NCBI GenBank assembly: GCA_001574975.1
Contig: KQ965905.1
Span: 1,678 to 35,555 of the forward strand
DNA length: 33,878 bases
Source of the DNA: Gonapodya prolifera JEL478
Lineage: Eukaryota > Monoblepharomycota > Monoblepharidomycetes > Monoblepharidales > Gonapodyaceae
Direction of reading: 5' to 3'
In this document: positions 1 through 8,380 of the stretch, piece after piece
How the letters are laid out: each line of letters opens with the position of its first letter
Position numbering within the stretch: position 1 is the first letter of the stretch
Position numbers and translations under genes: made by a program
Notes under the pieces: model-generated
What the model was told of the DNA's origin: nothing
The model's database searches: none
Seen by the model: the letters and a program-made list of their open reading frames with translations, nothing else

Positions 1-270
1 TGCGAGCTCCTGGCGAAGTTCTTGGTTCTCCCTCTCAAGTTCCTGGACCTGAGAGCGCAAGGTTGGGATCATAACCACTTGGGATTCCAATCTCCTCAAA
101 GTGGCTAATACATTTTGAAACTCCAATCGAGACACATTGCCAGTACCAGTTAAACGCTCTAAAAATTCTGCTGAAGAAGTAGGATGAATAGGTTGGGGTG
201 CAGGTGTCTGGATATGCACCCCACTATTCGGAAGCAGCAAAGACATCAGATTGATTCCCTTCAGTGGCAT
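1..270 (-). CDS. Coiled-coil protein N-terminus, cut by window edge
   Basis: An open frame of 90 codons starts at an ATG at 270-268 and runs to base 1 without a stop, so the gene continues outside the window. It begins MPLKGINLMSLLLP. The last part, RSQVQELERENQELRQELA, is a leucine/glutamate heptad pattern typical of a coiled coil. An in-frame stop lies eight codons upstream of the ATG, which supports the start or at least limits the exon. No catalytic or membrane motif is visible and I do not recognise the family. It sits in the AT-richer, repeat-bearing flank, so it may belong to a transposable element or to a low-copy host gene. The frame is seen directly; function is unknown. Confidence 0.45.
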   Translation of the reverse strand, partial: MPLKGINLMSLLLPNSGVHIQTPAPQPIHPTSSAEFLERLTGTGNVSRLEFQNVLATLRRLESQVVMIPTLRSQVQELERENQELRQELA

Positions 271-695
271 TTGCCAAGCGGCTTTGATCAATCAGTGTAT
301 CAGGAGTGTGAGAATTGCTAGATGAGTCCATTTGAGTAGTTTGTGTAACAATAATGGGTGCAGATTTGATGATGGCTGAACTTTGCTCCCAAAACTGCTA
401 ATAACTCAACGAGGGATAGTTCAATTCTGATGAAACTTTGAAGTTAAAATATTGAATCTATAAGACGCGTATGGCCGTTGAGAACGATGGGATATAACAC
501 TTTGTTCTTCGTCCGCGATTCCACAGTCGGAATTACGCCAGTCAAGATTACGGCTCACTGAGCTGAATAAATCAAACGATGACGCGTCGCGCTGATAGAT
601 ATAATAAAATAGTATGTCTGTGCAAGAAATCGTGTCCCAGTAAAGCTTCTGTGCCTTGCAATAAGCTAAAAACGGGGCGTGCAAGTTTGGCGTAA
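271..695. other. Stretch without a supported gene
   Basis: No convincing coding frame. An open frame on the minus strand (421-705) lacks any recognisable motif and runs into the repeat at 696. A segment at 676-692 (GGCGTGCAAGTTTGGCG) is an imperfect inverted match to 811-830 inside the first repeat copy, which suggests that this repeat copy starts or folds back here. Confidence 0.5.
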
Positions 696-940
696 TGCTA
701 CACAACCTAGGTGAGCTGCATGAGCCTGTAAACTGCAGGAACGTGTATATATATGATCAAACATACATAATATCTTGTAGCGCACACAGAACTCACCTGC
801 AGGAACGTGACGCCAAACTTGGGGCACGCCCTGCAGGTGCACTCATCTAAATACATGACCACAGTAGTGGCACAGCACTTAACACCTCACACTATATATA
901 CCATGTCAATGGATGTCACCTGAGGCTATGGTGACACAGA
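696..940 (+). repeat. ~240 bp dispersed repeat, copy 1
   Basis: It begins TGCTACACAACCTAGGTGAG and matches 1225-1470 over about 240 bp with small indels. The first 56 bases differ at only two positions. Internal landmarks shared by both copies are a doubled CTGCAGGAACGTG-like motif, GCCAAACTT, CCTGCAGGTG and CCACAGTAGTGGCACAGCA. Many differences between the copies are transitions at CpG sites. The family is not recognised; it carries no coding signal. Confidence 0.85.
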
Positions 941-1029
941 GCTTCCAAAGATCCACAGCCCCTTGCTCATTGTCCTGAGATTCTCTACTTACGCTTCATC
1001 TGCTCATGTGCAACCAATTGAAAAAACAA

Positions 1030-1185
1030 ATGGAAATTCAAGATATTGCCAAAACACTTTTATTGCTTGAGGTCCTGCAACATCATGTCATTTCTGGAGA
1101 GAGCCTCCAGCAACTTGCCAATATCAGCATTTGCAACACGGCCAAGCTTCATTATCACGTCTCACTCAAGCTACCCCGGGAATGA
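1030..1185 (+). CDS. Short leucine-rich ORF, possible gene remnant
   Basis: A 51-codon ATG-to-stop frame begins MEIQDIAKTLLLLEV and is rich in Leu, Ile and Gln with helix-like spacing. It lies between the two copies of the 240 bp repeat and is on the same strand as the decayed glycosyltransferase/OTU cluster downstream. It may be a fragment of a gene interrupted by repeat copy 2, or chance. No family is recognised. Confidence 0.2.
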   Translation: MEIQDIAKTLLLLEVLQHHVISGESLQQLANISICNTAKLHYHVSLKLPRE

Positions 1186-1224
1186 CTGTTTATTGTCAAC
1201 AAACTGGACCCAACTGCCTCCGAG

Positions 1225-1470
1225 TGCTACACAACCTAGGTGAGCTGCACGGGCCTGTAAACTGCAGGAACGTGTATATACAATCAGATTTACATAGCAA
1301 GATGTAATGTGCATAGAACTCACCTGCAGGAATGTGATGCCAAACTTAGGGCATGTCCTGCAGGTGTGCACATCTAAACCCGCGGCCACAGTAGTGGCAC
1401 AGCAGCTAATACCCAACACTCATACTACACTATATACTCCACGTTAGTGGATGTCAGTGTGACACCAAGG
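1225..1470 (+). repeat. ~240 bp dispersed repeat, copy 2
   Basis: Direct-orientation second copy of the element at 696-940, starting TGCTACACAACCTAGGTGAG. Where copy 1 reads ACGTGACGCC this copy reads ATGTGATGCC, and GGCACGCCC becomes GGCATGTCC, so CpG to TpG changes dominate. Its right end abuts or overlaps the start of the open frame of the glycosyltransferase pseudogene, which may therefore have lost its true 5' end here. Confidence 0.85.
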
Positions 1471-2213
1471 CCCAAAACAAGGCAATCAGAAAGGCCAACA
1501 CCATTTTTGTGTACGGGGATATGATTGAGCTTTTTGTATTCATGTTTCTCACAGACATTAGCCTGTACTTTAAGGATGATGCCAAACGGCAGGTTTTGAT
1601 CATTCACAACTCAGACGCCCAATTCAAGGAGCACCATTCTCATGTCTTTACAACACATCCTAAAATCTCGTGCGTATACACCCAAAACCTTTTGTGCGAC
1701 GCAGTACCCAATAGAATAGTACCAATTATTATCAGAATTGCCAACTCAATGTTCAAGCACGGCAATATTGACCAATTGTGCAAAGCGCGCAAGATGGCTT
1801 GAAAGTGTGTTGATAAATCACGTCCCACACTCTTGTATGCAAACTTTACGGTTGGCACGAACGCTCCACATTGGCAAATGGTCACGGATGCATTGTCTGC
1901 AAACGGGTTTACAGCTGTGCCTCCAAACAATCCATTTCCAGAGTATCTTGCTGAATTAGGCACATCAAAGGCGTGCGTGTGCCCAGATGGAAATGGCCCA
2001 GATAGCCACAGAATCTGGGAAGCCCTGTACATGGGAAGCGTTCCTGTTTTTGGGATAGAGTCGCCTGTTTACAAGCATTTTTCAGACCGTGTTCCAATGA
2101 TTGGCATGCGCAACTGGACTTGTGTGGACGCTAGATTCATAAGGCAGCAGCTTGCAATTGTTTCCAAAAAGAAATGGGCGGCCCTGGACGATGTTTTGTT
2201 ACTCCTGGAATGA
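1446..2213 (+). pseudogene. Exostosin-like glycosyltransferase, decayed
   Basis: One reading frame runs from the end of repeat copy 2 to a TGA at 2211-2213 and is broken only by an in-frame TGA at 1800-1802. Recognisable sequence of the same protein lies on both sides. The key signature is PDGNGPDSHRIWEALYMG, the nucleotide-sugar-binding segment of exostosin-like (GT47-type) glycosyltransferases, whose usual form is PxGNGxDxHRxWE. Upstream pieces such as HNSDAQF and PNRIVPIIIRIANSMFKHGN also fit that family. Such a protein would transfer a sugar from a nucleotide donor. The version seen here, about 255 codons, resembles the soluble, compact glycosyltransferases of large DNA viruses and protists more than membrane-anchored animal exostosins, by my recollection of the families. 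No ATG is placed with confidence because the 5' end meets the repeat. The break could also be a sequencing error. Confidence 0.65.
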
Positions 2214-2611
2214 GATGCACGTCTTGGAATTCAAGAAACAATGCCTGATGGAGACATGCAAAAGAGTTTTTGTCCATTTACGGACACACAAAGGGATCCA
2301 TTGGGGTCTTGCACAATCGTCCAGTTTTTGGTTTTGAAGCTGGTATTATACCCCACAGTGTTTCCACAGATACCTGTAGAAGCGTTGCAAACCATGGTTG
2401 ATGAAGATTTGGCAAATGGCACAAGGATATCAGGCAATGAGTCCTTGAGGAGGTAGTTTTGGAGGGTCTTGCTTCTGGCATACAGTGAGAGCTAATTTTC
2501 AATATCGTCTGATTTGGCGTACGGAGTGAGGGATGAAGCAGCGTCGTTCTTTGATGCCAAGTTGCCCATACTGGGTGTTTTGGTTTGTCTCTTGAGTCTC
2601 AAAAAAACTAG
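2214..2611 (+). other. Decayed spacer with short open frames
   Basis: Directly after the glycosyltransferase stop, the same frame stays open to a TAG at 2454-2456 (VFPQIPVEALQTMVDEDLANG is visible only in part), and then a second short frame runs at about 2510-2640. Neither is recognised. They may be the 5' half of the next decayed gene separated by frameshifts, since a run of seven A (2601-2607) and a run of ten T (2652-2661) lie at the frame transitions. Confidence 0.25.
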
Positions 2612-3046
2612 TGGCAAGTGTACTCTCGCGTGTGCGTTCAAATACCAGAGGTTTTTTTTTTGATTCTTGAATCAAGCAGCAAGCCTGTTACAATGACCAT
2701 TCTTTTCAAGCTTGCGGATGACTTGTATGTGTCTCAACAAGTGTTGAGCTAAGTCGAAACTGTGAGTTCCAGATATAATACTGCCAAGAGCAAAAAGGAA
2801 ACTGTAGTTTGGCTATCTACTGGAAGATATCTAACATCTGTTGAAGATGTTGGAAAGATTGCAAAACAACTTGAGCTTTTGGTGAACGAGAATCCACACC
2901 TCCTACCACAGCTGCGGTCTATCTGGGCTACTGCAGCAGGCACATCTCAGCCTACAGCACATGTGTACACACTTCAAATGCAGGCATCCCCTCTTCAGGC
3001 ACAGCATGCTTTTGGGAATACAGTGACATCATCTCCTGCACAGTAA
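2612..3046 (+). pseudogene. Unknown protein, decayed, single internal stop
   Basis: A frame follows a TAG at 2609-2611, continues to a TAA at 2750-2752 and then on to a TAA ending at 3046. Both halves look protein-like: PVTMTILFKLADDLYV before the internal stop, and VVWLSTGRYLTSVEDVGKIA plus LLVNENPHLLPQLRSIW after it. The second half looks helical. The C-terminal tail is rich in Gln, Thr, Ser and Ala and looks disordered. I do not recognise the family. It lies between the glycosyltransferase and OTU pseudogenes on the same strand with short spacers, the layout of a compact viral or mobile-element gene cluster; that interpretation is inference. Confidence 0.4.
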
Positions 3047-3199
3047 CGGATTCACTTGTACCAAAAAAATCTATAAAAACACAAATCTCTTAACAACTGA
3101 GAGGTCGGCAAAACTCAAATGTTTTACAAATTGTTGTTTGGAAAGAACAAAGAATCCATAGATCAATCTTGAGAAAGGCAGATTCGCTCATCGCCACCA

Positions 3200-3970
3200 A
3201 TGCCATTGAGGTTTTCTTCTCAGTTTCAAGCTCTCCGCGTGACCCCATGGATTGATGATGCAAACGCATCATTCTCTTGTTTGGGCGAGTTCATGATGGA
3301 TCGCAAGCAGATCAGGAAGCAGATGGCAGAAAAACTAAAAGCACTTGAGCAGGACAATTTACAACTTAGCAAACGAGTTGAGCAACTCGAAAAACTCGTC
3401 GAGATGCTGTGGTATGCGCCTGGAGCGCCAGGGTACCTTGCGGCAAAATTGGATTTCGAAAACCTGGGAGACATGCTTCAAAGGGGCACACTTGAACCAA
3501 TATTTTATGTAAAGATTTGTCAAATGAACTTTATAAAGAGCGTCATAAATGTACCACCAGATGGAAACTGCCTGTTTCACTCCATTGCAGCCTACTTACC
3601 GCCTCCCATGAACCATGTTATGGTCCATGCAGAAATCCACAAAGAACTCCTCAAACATCCCAAGCGCTATAAAGACTTTATTGCAGACATGGCCTACAGC
3701 GACAATGTGGCCCAAATGTCCCAAGATGGCACTTTTGGCTGCCATGTAACGCTCCACGCGGCAGCCCGAGCGTTCAAGATAAATATTCTCGTGTACGATT
3801 TGAGCCTTCAATGCTTTGCATTTACAGGCGATTTTCTCAAGTTTTCCAAATACGCGTTTCTCATTTAGAGAGGTGCTGAATGCGATCTTCACAGTGTCAA
3901 AGTGGAGGCTCTGTTTTTAAGTGACCATTTTGAAGCCAGTTCGTCCGAATCTGGGCCTTTCTTCATGTAG
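3200..3970 (+). pseudogene. OTU-like cysteine protease, interrupted before its catalytic His
   Basis: An intact 222-codon frame runs from ATG 3200 (context CGCCACCAATG) to TAG 3866-3868. Residues about 33-70 form a coiled coil (KLKALEQDNLQLSKRVEQLE). Residues about 115-222 match the OTU deubiquitinase-type protease fold: PPDGNCLFHSIA with D121 and catalytic C124, then DGTFGCHVTLHAAARAF, where the usual Trp of the GxWGG..E/HL..A segment is Phe. The third catalytic element, a His followed by an aromatic residue after a short beta strand, is missing before the stop. It appears in the same frame after the stop (ALFLSDHFEAS), before a second TAG at 3968-3970. OTU enzymes cleave ubiquitin or polyproteins. 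So this copy is either broken by one base or translated as a truncated, probably inactive protein. A TATAAAA-like box lies about 125 bp upstream (3073-3079). Confidence 0.7.
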
Positions 3971-4188
3971 AGACTATGTATTGACATGTCTCGCGTTACC
4001 GTACAATGTTTGTTCCATTCAATCATACAGGGGACATTTAGGAAGTCATTACTGGAGCAACTCTCGTACATAGGATCTGGGCCTTTCAAAATAGAAGTAT
4101 TAGTATGGGCAAGGAAAAGGGGGCGAAAAAAAGGACAAAACGATGTGGCAGCACATGGTTGTGCCACGTCATATCTCTTTCCACAAGG

Positions 4189-4201
4189 TTCCAGAACTTT
4201 C
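4189..4201 (+). promoter_or_regulatory. Heat-shock element (HSF binding site)
   Basis: The sequence TTCCAGAACTTTC is a perfect three-box heat-shock element (TTCnnGAAnnTTC), 9 bp upstream of a TATA box and 64 bp upstream of the Hsp20 start codon. HSF trimers bind alternating GAA/TTC boxes of this spacing. The position directly before a small heat-shock gene makes a functional site very likely. Confidence 0.9.
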
Positions 4202-4209
4202 CGTCGCAT

Positions 4210-4215
4210 TATAAG
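4210..4215 (+). promoter_or_regulatory. TATA box of the Hsp20 gene
   Basis: TATAAG inside CATTATAAGAGCC, 50 bp before the ATG at 4265 and just downstream of the heat-shock element. The spacing allows a short 5' leader of about 20-30 nt. Confidence 0.7.
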
Positions 4216-4264
4216 AGCCCCATCTGCTCCCCACCCCCCAAATTTCCAACTCAACAAAAACCAC

Positions 4265-5078
4265 ATGTCAGTCATCCATCGCGCATTCCCCGAACTCCGC
4301 CGCGCATTCCTCTCCGACCCCTTTTTCTCTCGGACGTTGACGACCCCCTTCTTCGAGCGAGACCCCTTCTTCGGGGCCCTGCTTGGAACTCCGCAGCACC
4401 AGCCTCACGGAGAGTCCGGGACGCTCGCGAGGTCGGTGTGGGAGCGAACTCCGTTGGCGGATGTCACAGGTGTGTAAGGGGACGTGTGAGCGCCGGACTA
4501 AGGCAGGATGAGACAGCGAGCGAATACTGATTTGGTGCTTCGTTGATGAACAGAAACGGAAAAGGAGTACCGCATCGAAGCTGAGATGCCTGGAGTGGAG
4601 AAGAAGAACATCGAAGTGGAGTTGTTGGGCGACAATACTATTGCAATCCGTGAGTTTTTTAGCCTTGACTGCACGAGCTGGGCCTTATTTGACGACCTTG
4701 TTGTACTCTCCAGGTGGAAAGATCGAAAAGTCCTCACCCCCCGCGGACGCCACCGTTCAATCCACCTCCGAGAGTTCCACCACCGGGACGAGCGGCACGA
4801 ACGGCACCGGCGCCAACGACACGGCCACCTCCCCCGCCGTTGTATCCACCGAGCGCACGGTGGGCACCTTCCAGCGTGTGTTCCAGTTCCCCGTCCGCGT
4901 GCGCGCCGATGACATCAAGGCCAAAGTCCAGGACGGTGTGTTGTTGGTCACGGTGCCAAAGGTACGTACGCTTGCACGCTTGGTGTGTCGATGAGAGATG
5001 CCAGTACTGACGCTGCTTTGGATTTGTTGGTAGGATGTGAGCGAGACCGGGAAGGGAGTGAAGATTGACGTGGAGTAG
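4265..5078 (+). CDS. Small heat-shock protein, Hsp20/alpha-crystallin family
   Basis: Four exons (4265-4469, 4554-4649, 4714-4961, 5034-5078) give an intact 197-residue protein; all introns are GT-AG, 64-84 nt. The N-terminus is rich in Phe and Leu (RAFLSDPFFSRTL), typical of the oligomerising arm of small heat-shock proteins. The alpha-crystallin domain starts at about residue 70 with YRIEAEMPGVEKKNIEVEL and ends with the hallmark DGVLLVTVPK. A Ser/Thr/Gly-rich insertion of about 40 residues splits the domain in the loop region, as is common in fungal Hsp20. The protein would act as an ATP-independent holdase in the cytosol. A consensus heat-shock element and a TATA box precede it, so heat induction by HSF is expected. 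It ends 168 bp from the converging gene at 5247-5923. Confidence 0.92.
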
Positions 5079-5246
5079 ATTGGACCTGTTGTGGCTCACG
5101 GGAGAAGGCTTGGGGTTCATGCGTTCATGGCATATTCACGTATTCTTAGCGTTGCGAAGCAGTTCAGTTTTTGAAACCACTTGCAAACCATTTTCTTGAA
5201 ATGAAACCAATTGCTCAAACTATTCACACTTTCCAACCACCGTCCT

Positions 5247-5923
5247 TCAATACTCCCCTTCCTCAACAACCACCGTCTTCCCCTTCGACCCCCTCGTGAG
5301 CTTCGCCTCGTTTCCTTCGGCATCTTTCAATGTAAGCGTGTACCCGCCCACGACACTGGGGTTGGGGGAGAGTGAGAACGAGAGAGGGAAGGTTGTGAGC
5401 GGTGAGCGGTAGGATGGATCACCGGCCATCTCGGTGCTGATCTGGAGAGTTGGAGGGGGGAAAGGGAAGTGCGGTGGAACCGTATGTGCGTGGTCTGTGA
5501 CCAACAACGCGAACTCACCAACGCCCCCGCGACCACCACCTCCCCGCTCCACCCTTTTTCCTCATCGCCTTGCAAGTTTTCAACCTACAAACAGCCCAAT
5601 GAGACCGTCGGCAACACATTCACCGACAATCGCCCCCACCCCCTCTCGCACGAACGAACCGCAACCTGTCCGGCGACACCGTTCACGGCATCGTTCATGA
5701 TCAGTCCTCTAAGCGTCACAAAGAGCTCGTTCACAGCAGAGGGTGATTCGGGCGCGCGGAATGCGATGTGTGGTGGTGCGGACTCGGCAGTGGGGGTGGG
5801 GTCTGCCAGCGACCATTTGCCCAACAGCGGGATGGGGTAGGAACAGGGTTCGAGGGCGAGGACGGGGACTACGATCGACGTCACGAGGGTGGCGAGCAGG
5901 AGCACGGTCAGGAATCGCGTCAT
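5247..5923 (-). CDS. Putative secreted protein, member 1 of a two-gene family (weak META-domain resemblance)
   Basis: Three exons (5923-5666, 5584-5519, 5441-5247) encode 172 residues. The start MTRFLTVLLLATLVTSIVVP is a clear signal peptide, so secretion is expected. The exon structure was set by comparison with the paralogue at 8381-9588: both share PLLG.W, PPHI.F, GLI.N..VN, a 22-residue middle exon with GDE.KGWSG, and a last exon starting with ST...AGDPSYRSPL followed by PLSFSL.PN. The order L-G-x-W, P-x-I-x-F, N-G-x-A-G, M-A-G and a final Gly-rich hairpin with LTLKDAEGN is reminiscent of META/HslJ-type beta domains. That resemblance is weak and I would not assign a function from it. Both introns are phase 0 (81 and 77 nt). 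The gene converges on Hsp20. Confidence 0.75.
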
Positions 5924-6318
5924 GGTGTTGGCGTGAGGGGAATTGCGGCGGTGTGTGCCTCCCACGGCCGTCTGTGGCCGCCTCACTCCTCATCCCGAGA
6001 AGAAGCAACGCGGGCGTTACAGGCACCGGCACGGGATGAATTCAGTCAAATATCATCGTGGCCCAGTTTCGCAGTCGGGTCTTGTGATTACCCGGTCATT
6101 GCTTGGAGCTGAACACGTGAGCATGCCCAGATCTTGGTCCATCCGCGAGTTTGATTTGTTTCAACCCAGCACTGAGAGAGAGCCCCAGCTCGTGCTGCAA
6201 TAATGAATACATGTAATCTTTTAGAACTCAGTTACGTAATTACGAGCAGTAGTTTTCACGAAAACTGATACAAACAAACTGCACAAACAAAAGAAAACAG
6301 CAGAAAGCCTTGTCCTTA
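5924..6318. other. Intergenic, upstream region of the 5247-5923 gene
   Basis: No gene seen. It holds the 5' region of the secreted-protein gene and the 3' region of the VWA gene, both on the minus strand. Frames open here are not protein-like. No clear TATA box or known regulatory motif could be assigned. Confidence 0.6.
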
Positions 6319-7754
6319 TCACGCATAGGTGGCATACACTGGTGGGGAATCTGCTGCATGTTGGAACTTCGCGACGAGCGGAATCTGCCTCGCTGGACCT
6401 TGTGCGTTAGCAAACTGCGAATAGGCATTCTGCCACCACTGGCGCGTCTTTGCCTGTTCGTCCGGCTTCTGTCTCGGATTATTGAGAAAGTTGTGCCAGT
6501 AACGTTGATACTCCTGGTCCGACAAGATCCGCCCAAGAAGGTTGGTAAGCGTGTACTTGGTCAATGGGACAGATTCGTCCAAAGCGTCTAGATCGTCCGG
6601 GTTGAGTGGGCCGACGAGAGCGCAAACCAAGTAGAAGCCGTATGTGTATGGCATGGAACTACCTTGGTCGTGCAGGACTTCCTCCCGCTCGGCTACAAAA
6701 TCTGGAAGGCAGAAGCTGAGTTACTATCAATGAGAGTGAGACTGTAGCAGCAAGCAATTTACCGTCCATCTCTCCCAGCATTGGGATAATGCTCTCAAGC
6801 TCCTTTGCCCACTCGACGTCAGCATCGTTCCCAGTGCACGACATGAACTGCAACGGGATCTTGTTTGCGTTTCTGCGCCTGAACACCTCCGAAATCGCGT
6901 CGGACCCTTCGTCGGGCATTCCGTCGCAAAAGATGTACACGACCGTTCGTTGCATTTCGCGTTCTGCCTCGGAAAAGATCTGGCCGATCTTGGCGCGCAT
7001 CGGAGTGCTGCCAGAAGGCCCGCGCCGGAAGATGGTCTCCAGCTGCGACTTGAGCGTGCTCGCAAACGACATGGGTGTGTGTTGCTTGTGGCTGATGCGA
7101 ATGACGTCGGCACGATTTAGAAACCGAAAGGTGTTGCTGAGCGTAGGAATATACGCGATGATATCAACAAGCGCTTTACTTCAAAAGTCCAAAGAAATGT
7201 TATGTGTGGAGGAATCGAAAAAAAAAAATCCTCGGGCTCACGTACAGCCTGTCCAGCATTTCTTCCCACCGGGTGCACGACTGTCCGTTCTGTAGCACAG
7301 AATCTTTTGTCCCCATAGATCCACTGTCGTCGAGAAGAAACGACAGATGGCACTCGTTCAGCTCCAGCAGCTTGTTGAGCATGCCAATGGGGACCTCGTA
7401 AGTTGAGAAGATCTTGCTGAGACCGTCGACGATCTGTATGCTGTCGGTCGAGTGGGGACGGTAGCCACCCGAGAGGGCTTCCTGAACAATGTCGACCGAG
7501 ACGTTGGTGGACTCGGAGAGGAGGATCTTGGTGCCTGTTTGGTTCTGACATGCACCACAAGTCACAAAAAGGATCCTGGACTAACTGGGGTCGCATTCTT
7601 TCACCTGTTGAGCCACATCCTCCAGCGATGTGACGGGGACAAGGGCGCCAGGGAGCAGACTTGACGTTTGTGGGGCTGCCCCAGAAGCGGCTTGGAACGC
7701 CGGATTGAGTTGTAGCACGCCGTTGACCTTGATGTACTTTGGAACGGAACTCAT
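6319..7754 (-). CDS. VWA (von Willebrand factor A) domain protein
   Basis: Four exons (7754-7605, 7544-7246, 7178-6763, 6701-6319) join in frame to 415 residues. The VWA domain starts at about residue 116 with HLSFLLDDSGSM, which supplies the metal-ion-dependent adhesion site DxSxS (D122, S124, S126). It continues through MRAKIGQIF, TVVYIFCDGMPDEG (strand plus acidic MIDAS region) and IPLQFMSCTGND, ending near residue 290. The N-terminal 115 residues and the C-terminal 125 residues have no recognised domain; the tail carries PNDPDDLDALDESVPL-like acidic sequence and a Gln/Trp-rich helix. There is no signal peptide, so an intracellular protein is likely. VWA domains mediate Mg-dependent protein contacts, but the partner is unknown. 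The exon 2 donor CT|GTACGT was chosen over the overlapping GTGAGC because only it keeps the frame into exon 3. Confidence 0.85.
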
Positions 7755-8380
7755 TTTGGCGTTTCGCTTTTGGTGGCGATTTTGCGAAGTTTAATGTAAT
7801 CGGATTCCGGGGAAACGCCGGGGAAACGCCGGGGACTCCAAGCGTTTATCGATACGGTGGGACGCCGGAAATGCTGCCTCTCCATCTATTTGAGTTTTTC
7901 CCGATTACAAATCCATTAGATATTAACTCCACACTGTCCATCTGTTGGAAGAAGCCACCGGTTTTGATGGCATTTTGGGAGAGCGTTTCCAAATGCAGCA
8001 TATGACATGATCGGCTTAGAACTGCTTAGAAGAGACCCCTGCAAACAGTCCGACGACTGACTTCACGATTGCCTGAGCGGCTTGTTCTCCTCTCACAAAG
8101 GGAGTCAATTGGGATGCACCAAGAACCCAATGACAAACGTTGCCATCCCTGTTGACAACCCCTTCTCTCCTCTTCACTTCACAGATACATACGCTGCGCA
8201 CGATGGATGGGACATGGCAGGTTGGACGAAACTATGTAAGCAAATGTTCTCATTTTTACTGAATCCACAAACAAGTCCAAGAAAAAAAAAAGCGATTCCA
8301 ACCACGCCCTCCTTCCTCATACGTGTCCCAATCCTTTCACCATTCCCCTTCCCTTCCTACCCCTCCCGCCACCGCCCCGC
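7755..8380. other. Intergenic, upstream region of the VWA gene
   Basis: No gene is supported. A minus-strand frame at 8016-8201 (ending VVGLFAGVSSKQF) looks mildly protein-like but has no start, no credible upstream exon and no motif, so it is not annotated as a gene. Confidence 0.5.
7807..7839. repeat. Triple 11 bp direct repeat upstream of the VWA gene
   Basis: CCGGGGAAACG occurs twice in perfect tandem (7807-7817, 7818-7828), followed by a third diverged unit CCGGGGACTCC (7829-7839). It lies 53-85 bp upstream of the VWA start codon, so a regulatory role is possible but unproven. Confidence 0.7.

Noticed and set aside
1446-3970. Reassigned stop codon explaining the in-frame stops
   Set aside because: All three different stop codons appear internally, while the intact genes in the window use stops normally; decay is simpler.
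3949-4087. 13 bp direct repeat ATCTGGGCCTTTC at 3949 and 4075
   Set aside because: I considered it as a target-site duplication, but it flanks only ~110 bp with no element structure; a local duplication or chance is more likely.
7242-7247. VWA exon 2 donor at TAC|GTGAGC
   Set aside because: It looks canonical but puts exon 3 out of frame; the overlapping CT|GTACGT donor keeps the frame and a sensible VWA helix.
8016-8201. Short minus-strand frame ending VVGLFAGVSSKQF
   Set aside because: It is protein-like in part, but has no start codon context, no upstream exon and no known motif.
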